Assembly (NCBI GenBank): GCA_938036925.1
Contig: CALHVU010000005.1
Coordinates: forward strand, 1-54,596
DNA: 54,596 nucleotides
From: an uncultured Atopobium sp.
GTDB lineage: Bacteria; Actinomycetota; Coriobacteriia; Coriobacteriales; Atopobiaceae
Direction: 5' to 3'
The translations under genes were made by a program, and so were the position numbers. Within the stretch, counting starts at the first letter, position 1. Every line of letters begins with the position of its first letter. Below the pieces are notes generated by a model. That model saw nothing but the letters and a program-made list of their open reading frames with translations, was not told where the DNA came from and ran no database searches. Below, one piece after another: positions 42,765 to 49,332 of this stretch.

Positions 42765-42794
42765 TGATTTATAGAACATATGTTCTATAAATCA
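42765..42794. promoter_or_regulatory. Perfect 30-bp palindrome, likely operator
   Basis: TGATTTATAGAACAT followed by its exact reverse complement, ATGTTCTATAAATCA; 15 bp per arm without a spacer. It abuts and overlaps the promoter region of the leftward 106-residue gene. It has no T tract and lies past the separate serS terminator. Most likely a repressor-binding site. Confidence 0.7.
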
Positions 42795-42800
42795 CTAAAA

Positions 42801-42835
42801 GAAATGGTCTCCACAATTCTGTAGAAGACCATTTC
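42801..42835 (-). terminator. Terminator of serS
   Basis: GAAATGGTCT (42801-42810) pairs with AGACCATTTC (42826-42835); on the minus strand the stem is followed by TTTTAGTG. It begins about 34 nt after the serS stop. Confidence 0.7.
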
Positions 42836-42868
42836 AAGAATTGAATCAGTTTTGATTAAAAAGAGAAA

Positions 42869-44152
42869 CTATTCTGGGCGAATAACCTCGATGCCACCCA
42901 TGTAAGGACGGAGCGCCTCAGGCACGGTAACGGAGCCATCTGCGTTCTGATAATTCTCCATAATTGCAGCCATGGTACGGCCAACTGCCAGACCGGAGCC
43001 GTTAAGCGTGTGAACTAGACGGGTGCCCTTGAACTCTGCTGGATCCTTATAGCGGATATTTGCACGACGAGCCTGGAAATCCCAGCAGTTAGAGCAAGAA
43101 GAAATCTCCTTGTATGCGTTATAGCTTGGGAGCCAAACTTCAATGTCATAACACTTGCATGCAGAGAAGCCAATGTCACCAGTGCAGAGAGTAACCACGT
43201 GATAAGGAAGACCCAGAAGCTGAAGGATCTTCTCGGCTTCTTGAACCATGGACTCAAGCTGATTCATGGAGTCTTCGGGCTTTGCAAACTTGACCATCTC
43301 TACCTTGTCAAACTGGTGAACGCGAATGATGCCGCGGGTATCTCGACCAGCTGAACCTGCCTCCTCACGGAAGCATGGGGTAAATGCGGTGTAGAGCAGA
43401 GGAAGCTGAGATGCATCCAGAATCTCGTCACGGTGAATGTTGGTAAGCTGAACCTCAGCAGTTGGAATCAGGTAGAGGTCAGGCTGAACGTGGTAGAGGT
43501 CCTCTTCAAACTTAGGAAGCTGGCCGGTACCAAACAGGGAATCCTGATTTGTAATAACTGGTGGCCACCACTCTTTGAAGCCTGCCTGGTTATGTGTATC
43601 AATCATGAAGTTGATAAGCGCACGCTCCATGCGAGCGCCCATGCCGCCAAGAAGATAGAAGCGAGTTCCTGCAAGCTTTACGCCACGGTCAAAATCAATC
43701 ATGCCCAGCTCGGGTCCAAGATCCCAGTGCGCCTTTGGCTCAAAATCAAACTGAGTTGGCTCTCCCCACTTGCGAACCTCAGGGTTATCAGAGTCATCCT
43801 TGCCATAAGGAACGGATGCGTCAGGAATGTTTGGAATAGCCGCAACAAGGGCGGTGAGCTCTTCCTCAACCTCTCCGCGGCGCTGATCAAGCTCTGCGAT
43901 GCGATCTTTGTTAGCTGCTACCTGCTCTTTAGCTGCCTCAGCCTCTTCCTTCTTGCCCTCACGCATAAGAAGGCCAATCTGCTTAGAAACAGCGTTACGC
44001 TCTGCCTGAAGAGACTCAACCTCGGCAATTACGCTCCTGCGCTCCTCGTCAAGCTCAAAGAATTTCTCGCGATCCCAATGGGCGTTTTGCCTGGACTCGC
44101 AAGCTTTATCCACGAGGTCAGGATTCTCGCGCACAAATTTGATATCAAGCAT
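42869..44152 (-). CDS. serS: Seryl-tRNA synthetase
   Basis: Charges tRNA-Ser (and tRNA-Sec if present). 427 residues, typical. N-terminal coiled-coil arm (about 30-100, EVESLQAERNAVSKQIG and on) and a class II catalytic domain with motif 2 FTPCFREEAGSAGRDTRGI and motif 3 NGSGLAVGRTMAAIMENYQ. The TAEVQLTN serine-site motif is also there. AAGGAG is 7 nt upstream of the ATG. No T-box leader is seen. Confidence 0.97.
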   Translation of the reverse strand: MLDIKFVRENPDLVDKACESRQNAHWDREKFFELDEERRSVIAEVESLQAERNAVSKQIGLLMREGKKEEAEAAKEQVAANKDRIAELDQRRGEVEEELTALVAAIPNIPDASVPYGKDDSDNPEVRKWGEPTQFDFEPKAHWDLGPELGMIDFDRGVKLAGTRFYLLGGMGARMERALINFMIDTHNQAGFKEWWPPVITNQDSLFGTGQLPKFEEDLYHVQPDLYLIPTAEVQLTNIHRDEILDASQLPLLYTAFTPCFREEAGSAGRDTRGIIRVHQFDKVEMVKFAKPEDSMNQLESMVQEAEKILQLLGLPYHVVTLCTGDIGFSACKCYDIEVWLPSYNAYKEISSCSNCWDFQARRANIRYKDPAEFKGTRLVHTLNGSGLAVGRTMAAIMENYQNADGSVTVPEALRPYMGGIEVIRPE

Positions 44153-44207
44153 GCAGCTTCTCCTTGAATCAACACTTTTTGGCAGTGCATTTTTTCTTAT
44201 AGCCTAC

Positions 44208-44221
44208 CAAGTATATACTTG
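44208..44221. other. 14-bp palindrome between serS and a small membrane protein gene
   Basis: CAAGTATATACTTG is a perfect palindrome in the 110-bp gap between divergent genes. It contains a possible TATACT -10 on both strands, so it may be a shared promoter element or an operator. Confidence 0.4.
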
Positions 44222-44262
44222 TATTTGGATTCTTAACCCTTCACATGTTCTGGAGCTAGATT

Positions 44263-44481
44263 ATGGACGCAATTAACTCATTTGTCGGCTGGCTTTTTGG
44301 CGATAAGACCGGTGTGTTGTTCCTCGTACTTGGTGGAATTTTGCTCTTCTTGGTTATTTCCTTTGTGCTGGAGCGCAAAACCAAAAAGATGTATTTCAAC
44401 CACAAAAAGACTGAAGACGACTGGGATCTCTTTGGAGAAGACGAAGAAGGCTGGTCTGACTTTGATGCAGACAACAAATAG
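44263..44481 (+). CDS. Small single-pass membrane protein
   Basis: 72 residues: one membrane helix (about 16-36, TGVLFLVLGGILLFLVISFV) then a charged stretch KTKKMYFNHKK and a strongly acidic tail (DDWDLFGEDEEGWSDFDADN). By the positive-inside rule the tail is cytoplasmic. GGAG precedes the ATG by 7 nt and a strong terminator follows, so it is a real gene. Function unknown. Confidence 0.75.
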   Translation: MDAINSFVGWLFGDKTGVLFLVLGGILLFLVISFVLERKTKKMYFNHKKTEDDWDLFGEDEEGWSDFDADNK

Positions 44482-44490
44482 GCAACAAAA

Positions 44491-44512
44491 AAGCCCCGTA
44501 AAGGGGCTTTTT
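44491..44512 (+). terminator. Terminator of the small membrane protein gene
   Basis: AAGCCCC-GTAAA-GGGGCTTTTTT, preceded by a run of A; it can also end leftward transcripts from tRNA-Leu. Confidence 0.9.
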
Positions 44513-44522
44513 AAAATGCAAA

Positions 44523-44609
44523 TGGTGCGGGCGAAGGGACTTGAACCCCCATGAACTTGCGTTCATACGGACCTGAACCGTACGCGTCTGCCAATTCCGC
44601 CACACCCGC
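44523..44609 (-). tRNA. tRNA-Leu (CAG)
   Basis: 87 nt with encoded CCA (44525-44523). Acceptor GCGGGTG pairs with CGCCCGC (one G-U); the anticodon loop TTCAGGT shows CAG; a long variable arm and GGTTCAAGT T-loop are present. Reads CUG. Confidence 0.97.
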
Positions 44610-44742
44610 GTGCTAGGGAATAATACTACAACATTTTGTTTTCTTCTAATGGAAAAACAATAGATATATAAGAAATTTCTTTTCAGCGGTAGAATATAGA
44701 CAGTCACGGCCGACAAACACACTTTAAACACAGGAGGTTGCC

Positions 44743-46539
44743 GTGAGTGACTCGCGGTCACAGACCACGCAGACTACATATCTACATTCACCTTCTGCTC
44801 AGCAGGCTTCTCCTGCAGCTGAGCCAGAGATTTTGCTGGATCGATATCGCGTTCTTGCCCGCAGGGGTAATGGAGGCTTCGGCACTGTCTGTACCTGCTG
44901 GGATACTCGTTTGCAGAGGCGCGTAGCCATTAAACGCATGCCATTGTTAGGGGCTTCCGAGACTCCCGGCGTGTTTGCTTCAACTGTTGACGAGGCTCTT
45001 TCTGAGGCAAGAACTGCTTGTTTGCTGGCGCATCCAAACATTGTGACTGTTCATGACTTTGAGATTGAAGACGATTACGCCTATCTGGTCATGGAGTTTG
45101 TTGATGGCCTTAATTTATCGGAGCTTTTGGCTCGCGTTGAGGGTGGCTACCTCACCTATGCCGAAGCAGCTCACATGGTGTCTTCACTTGCAAAGGCGCT
45201 TCACTATGCCCATGAAAACGGCGTGCTCCATCTGGACATCAAGCCAACAAACATCATGATTGACCGCCAAGGCACGGTAAAACTTGCCGACTTTGGTATG
45301 GCAACTCTTGCCTCAGCTGCTGGTTATGGTGGTGCTCGAGGTGGTACGGTGGGCTACATGCCTCCTGAGCAGGTTGAAGGCATGCTTGTTGACGAACGCG
45401 CTGATATTTTCTCGCTTGCTGTTGTTTTGAGGCAGGCACTAACAGGCACCAATGTATTTGCAGGCAGAACGGCTAAAGAGTCCCTTGATCGCATGTACAA
45501 GGGCCCAAAGATTCCTCTTCTTAAAGAGGATCCCGAGGTTCCGTTTGCTGTAGATGCCGCTCTGACACAGGCACTTTCTCCCGAGCCATCGATGAGACAG
45601 GGAAGCGTCTTAGAATTTGCGCAAGATATTGTGACCCCTCTTGGCAACGAAAAACAGGGCGAGAAGAGCCTCAAGGCCCTCGTAGAACAGTCAGAAGAAG
45701 AGGAAACCGAGACGTGGGACGTCAAGCATCTTCCGCTCTCAATTCGCTTCCCCTGGCTGCCCTCGGCTGCCGTGCGTGGCGTATCAGCCCTGGTCACCGG
45801 CGTTCTTCTCGCCCAATTGTTCCAGCTCATTGCCCCAGAATCGCTTACGTTTATTGTGGTTGGCTCTCTTGTAGGAGCTGCAGCTGCTGCTCTTTGGACT
45901 CCATTGGGTTCTGCGCTTGTCATTGCGTGTGCGATATACGCTTTGGCAAGTATTAGTCCTACCAGCACTTCATTCCCGTTTGCAACGCTCGTAACCTTGG
46001 TGAGCGTTATATGGTGGGCGTTTGCGGGAAGAGTCTCAAAATTCAGCAGCATTAACTGCCTCTTGGGCGCTTTGTTACCTGCTCCGGTTTCAGCTCCAGC
46101 ACTAGTTTCTGCAACAATGAGGCCTCTTCCTGCAGCTTTAACAGGAGCCTTTAGCTTTCTCTTTGGAACACTGCTTATCAAAGGCATGTCTTTTGGCTTT
46201 GCTGCAACGCCTCTTGCCTATGACTACACCTCACTGGCCTCGGGCCTTCCGTTTTGGACTCGTTTGGGAGCATGCGCTCTATCTGCTCTTTTGGGATCGC
46301 TGATAAGCCAAAAAAGACGACGCGGATGGGCGGTTTTTGGACAAATTGTCTGCGCCTCATTGCTTTCAGGTGGCTTTATATGGGCAGCTTGGATGGAGAA
46401 TCCCAATTTTTGGGTAGTTGAAAGTATAGTTTCGGTACTAATTACGGTATTCTTATGTGTACTTGTATGTATTGCAATTGTCCTGATAGGTCCACTTGAT
46501 GCGGATCAGGAAGGCGAGGAATTAGATGAGCTTTCTTAG
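44743..46539 (+). CDS. Membrane Ser/Thr protein kinase with multi-pass C-terminal domain
   Basis: 598 residues; GTG start with AGGAGG 5 nt upstream. Kinase domain about 34-300: Gly-loop RRGNGGFGTV, Lys64 in VAIKRM, catalytic loop VLHLDIKPTN (His163-Leu164-Asp165) and LADFGMA. The loop is HLD, not HRD, so this is a non-RD kinase that may not need activation-loop phosphorylation. Residues about 340-590 hold some eight membrane helices instead of the single helix and PASTA repeats of PknB. The gene replaces pknA as the first kinase in the actinobacterial FHA/PstP/PknB cluster. It overlaps fhaA by 14 nt. Confidence 0.93.
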   Translation: MSDSRSQTTQTTYLHSPSAQQASPAAEPEILLDRYRVLARRGNGGFGTVCTCWDTRLQRRVAIKRMPLLGASETPGVFASTVDEALSEARTACLLAHPNIVTVHDFEIEDDYAYLVMEFVDGLNLSELLARVEGGYLTYAEAAHMVSSLAKALHYAHENGVLHLDIKPTNIMIDRQGTVKLADFGMATLASAAGYGGARGGTVGYMPPEQVEGMLVDERADIFSLAVVLRQALTGTNVFAGRTAKESLDRMYKGPKIPLLKEDPEVPFAVDAALTQALSPEPSMRQGSVLEFAQDIVTPLGNEKQGEKSLKALVEQSEEEETETWDVKHLPLSIRFPWLPSAAVRGVSALVTGVLLAQLFQLIAPESLTFIVVGSLVGAAAAALWTPLGSALVIACAIYALASISPTSTSFPFATLVTLVSVIWWAFAGRVSKFSSINCLLGALLPAPVSAPALVSATMRPLPAALTGAFSFLFGTLLIKGMSFGFAATPLAYDYTSLASGLPFWTRLGACALSALLGSLISQKRRRGWAVFGQIVCASLLSGGFIWAAWMENPNFWVVESIVSVLITVFLCVLVCIAIVLIGPLDADQEGEELDELS

Positions 46540-47650
46540 TGACTTTGAAAACCGTATTGGTTCGGTCTTTGGCGCCGCACCTCAGGGATACGCAGAGCCT
46601 TTCTCTTTTAAGAAGCTTGCCAAACGTGCAGCTAAAGAGATGGAACGTGAGACGTATGAAATCGACGGTGTAGACACTGCGCCTGCCCTGTATACCGTTT
46701 TAGTTGCTCCTCAAGACGATTCACTGATGCGTCCTCTTTATGCTGATCTAACCGCAGAGGTTTCTGACTTTGTGGCTGCTCAGGCTCAGCAAAAAGATTA
46801 TGTATTTGTAGGCCAGCCACTTGTTCGTTTTATGGTTGACCCTTCTCTGAAACCTGGAAAATTTGCTGTCTTTGCAGAAAATGTTGACGGCAATACGCTT
46901 GACCAGCTGCGCAATGAAGAGCGTGCGTTCTTGGGCGGAAACTCCAGCGTTGGAGGAGCTGCAGCTCAAATGCCTCAGCAGCGCAATTCTCGCGCCGCTG
47001 TTCAGCCAGAACCACAGCCAGAGCCAGACCCTCTGTCCGTAGTCCGTCCTGTTGCCGCAGAAAATGCAACCCCGGAGGTTTTGGGGGACCTTGCTGGTAC
47101 AGACGCTGGTCTTGCGGTAATGCCACCAGATTTTGTTGAGGCTCAAGGCGCAATTCCTGTTGTTTCTGCAGCTGAGTCCACCCCTATGCCCGTTCTTCCA
47201 AGCTCAAACGGACTTCCAGACCTTCCTGTTAACGGAGCTATCCCAACAGCGGCTCCTGTCCCTATGACACAGCGTCGTATCACGCCTTCCCTTGATGCGC
47301 AGCTCAATGGCATGGGAGGTCGTCCTTCTCGCAATTTGCAGGGCACGCCACGTGCAAACATGGACGCTACCTGCATTTTGATTGATCGCCAAAGCGGTCG
47401 CTCATATCGCGTTGAGGCTCCTCGCGCCATCATTGGTCGCGAGCGCTCTCAGGCAGACGTTGTTTTGCGCGACCCTAACGTTTCAAGACGTCACGCCGAG
47501 ATGACCTATGACGGTCACGATTGGCACATTGCTGATTTGCACTCCACTAACGGAACGCTTGTCAACGATATCGACGTAGATGAGGTAATTCTTCGCGACG
47601 GAGACCTCATTACCATTGGTCTTATGGACCTTCAGTTCCGGGAGAACTAA
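46526..47650 (+). CDS. fhaA: FhaA-like FHA-domain protein
   Basis: 374 residues. N-terminal FhaA_N (DUF3662) domain (about 1-125, FLSDFENRIGSVFGAA, FKKLAKRAAKEMERE and PLVRFMVDPSLKPGKF), a Pro/Ala-rich linker (about 140-285), and a C-terminal FHA domain (AIIGRERSQADVVLRDPNVS, RRHAEMTY, HSTNGTLVNDIDV). FHA domains bind phosphothreonine. In Mycobacterium, FhaA binds kinase substrates such as the MviN partner in cell-wall control. Translation overlaps the kinase upstream and touches fhaB downstream (TAATG). Confidence 0.93.
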   Translation: MSFLSDFENRIGSVFGAAPQGYAEPFSFKKLAKRAAKEMERETYEIDGVDTAPALYTVLVAPQDDSLMRPLYADLTAEVSDFVAAQAQQKDYVFVGQPLVRFMVDPSLKPGKFAVFAENVDGNTLDQLRNEERAFLGGNSSVGGAAAQMPQQRNSRAAVQPEPQPEPDPLSVVRPVAAENATPEVLGDLAGTDAGLAVMPPDFVEAQGAIPVVSAAESTPMPVLPSSNGLPDLPVNGAIPTAAPVPMTQRRITPSLDAQLNGMGGRPSRNLQGTPRANMDATCILIDRQSGRSYRVEAPRAIIGRERSQADVVLRDPNVSRRHAEMTYDGHDWHIADLHSTNGTLVNDIDVDEVILRDGDLITIGLMDLQFREN

Positions 47651-48063
47651 TGATTGATTTGATTCTCTTTGCAGGACGCGTTCTGCTTGTTGTCCTGCTG
47701 TACATCTTCCTGTTCTCAGTCATGCGCACAGGTATTGGCCTTGTCCGCGGACAGCGCAAAGACGGAGCTATTTGGTCCGTTGATGTCGAGAAGGGCGTCA
47801 AGTCCTTGCGTGGTCTGCACGTAGATATCTTGGGACCCGTTGTTATTGGACGCTCCCCTTCTTCTGACATTGTGATTGACGAACCCTACGTTTCTGCATC
47901 ACATGCCCGCTTTACCATCCAGGGACCCGCTCTGGTGCTTGAAGACCTTGGATCCACAAACGGAACCATGGTTAATGGTCACATCATCGAGCAACCTGTT
48001 ACCCTTCGCGACACTGACGAAGTCCAGGTCGGCGATGTGATTATGCGTGTTGGACGTCGATAA
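47650..48063 (+). CDS. fhaB: FhaB-like membrane-anchored FHA protein
   Basis: 137 residues. One N-terminal membrane helix (about 1-25, LILFAGRVLLVVLLYIFLFS) and a C-terminal FHA domain (VVIGRSPSSDIVIDEPYVSA, SHARFTI, LGSTNGTMVNGHII). Equivalent to FhaB/FipA, which helps couple kinase signalling to division in mycobacteria. Start ATG shares its A with the fhaA stop. Confidence 0.93.
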   Translation: MIDLILFAGRVLLVVLLYIFLFSVMRTGIGLVRGQRKDGAIWSVDVEKGVKSLRGLHVDILGPVVIGRSPSSDIVIDEPYVSASHARFTIQGPALVLEDLGSTNGTMVNGHIIEQPVTLRDTDEVQVGDVIMRVGRR

Positions 48064-48070
48064 GAGGCTC

Positions 48071-49330
48071 ATGGTTTCTTCTGATACAACACATATTTCT
48101 GATACACCTACACAAGAGCCCGTGAGTGCTCCTGGTCGTTGTGAGCTGCCACTTGATGGCCGAGGCGACGCAGAGGCAGTTTCTGGCTCTAACACCTTTA
48201 TTTCTTGGGGCGCCCGCTCTGACGTGGGATTAGTTCGCGAGCATAACGAGGACTCGTTCCTTTTGCGCACTCCCCTTTTTGCCATCTGCGATGGTATGGG
48301 AGGTCACGCCGCTGGTGAGGTAGCAAGTTCCATTGCTGTTAAGGTTATTGCCGAACAGGCACCAAGTACCGCAGACGATGTCCGTCTTGGCGCTGCAATT
48401 GAGGCTGCTAACCAGGAAGTTATTGATGCTCCTGCAAAGGGTATTGGCAAACCAGGCATGGGCTCCACTGCCTCTGCTGTCCTCATTGAGGGCAATCAGA
48501 TGGCCGTTGCTCATGTTGGTGACTCTCGTATTTACCTGCTCCATCATGGCACGCTGGTCCGCATTACTCACGACCACAGCTATGTTGAGGAGCTCATTGA
48601 TTCTGGTCAGATTACCGCTGATGAGGCTCGCACGCACCCTTCTCGCTCGGTAGTTACGCGAGCTCTTGGTTCTGATCCAGACATGTACGCAGATCATTTC
48701 TCGCTTGAAGTATCTGATGGCGACCGCATCATCTTGTGCTCCGATGGCCTCTCTGGCATGGTGCCCGACGATGAAATTGAAGCCATTGCTGTCTCTAACG
48801 TCACGCCGCAAAAGGCTGCCGATAACCTTGTTTCCGCAGCTCTTACCTATGGCGGCTCAGACAACATTACCGTTATTGTCATCGATGTCTTGGACGACGG
48901 CATAGCCGATCAAACCAGAAAACACCTTACTCGTGGCGTCATTGCCACGTTTGTCTCGTTCCTTGCGCTCTTTGCAGCCACTGTTGCGGTGTTCTTCCTG
49001 TTTGTAAGCAGCGAGTGGTACTTAGGAATTAACGGAACTACCGTTGGCGTTTATCGAGGTATTCCTACAACAATTGCCGGCATAAACATGTCTACGCTTG
49101 TTGAAACTACGTCGATTGAAATAAAAGATTTGCCTGACGCAGTTCAAGACTCGCTAGCCGAAGGAATCCGCGTTAAGAACGAGGATGAAGCACATAGCAC
49201 CGTCGAGAATTACCGCAAACAGATTGACGACGCCAACACTAAAGCGGTCAAAAAGAAAGAAGACGTTCAGTCTGGCGGAACACCCACAACAGAAACAACA
49301 ACGTCAACAACAAGTTCGGGAGGTGAGTAG
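48071..49330 (+). CDS. pstP: PstP-like PP2C Ser/Thr protein phosphatase
   Basis: About 419 residues from the ATG at 48071 (an upstream GTG frame overlaps fhaB and has no ribosome-binding site). PP2C motifs with metal-binding aspartates: GLVREHNEDSFLL, FAICDGMGGHAAGEVAS, GMGSTASAVLI, VAHVGDSRIYLL, ILCSDGLSGMV and GGSDNITVIVID. One membrane helix (about 295-320) and an extracytoplasmic tail of about 95 residues ending in Thr/Ser/Gly. It reverses PknB-type phosphorylation. Its stop is 2 nt before the SEDS-PBP gene. Confidence 0.95.
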   Translation: MVSSDTTHISDTPTQEPVSAPGRCELPLDGRGDAEAVSGSNTFISWGARSDVGLVREHNEDSFLLRTPLFAICDGMGGHAAGEVASSIAVKVIAEQAPSTADDVRLGAAIEAANQEVIDAPAKGIGKPGMGSTASAVLIEGNQMAVAHVGDSRIYLLHHGTLVRITHDHSYVEELIDSGQITADEARTHPSRSVVTRALGSDPDMYADHFSLEVSDGDRIILCSDGLSGMVPDDEIEAIAVSNVTPQKAADNLVSAALTYGGSDNITVIVIDVLDDGIADQTRKHLTRGVIATFVSFLALFAATVAVFFLFVSSEWYLGINGTTVGVYRGIPTTIAGINMSTLVETTSIEIKDLPDAVQDSLAEGIRVKNEDEAHSTVENYRKQIDDANTKAVKKKEDVQSGGTPTTETTTSTTSSGGE

Positions 49331-49332
49331 GA

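Noticed and set aside
44153..44262. T-box leader for serS
   Set aside because: The gap is only 110 bp, shared with a divergent gene, and lacks the T-box sequence TGGNACCGCG.
45354..46187. 277-codon minus-strand frame opposite the multi-pass kinase
   Set aside because: Composition (Ser/Ala/Thr/Arg-rich, no motif) fits an antisense shadow, and the kinase frame is well supported.
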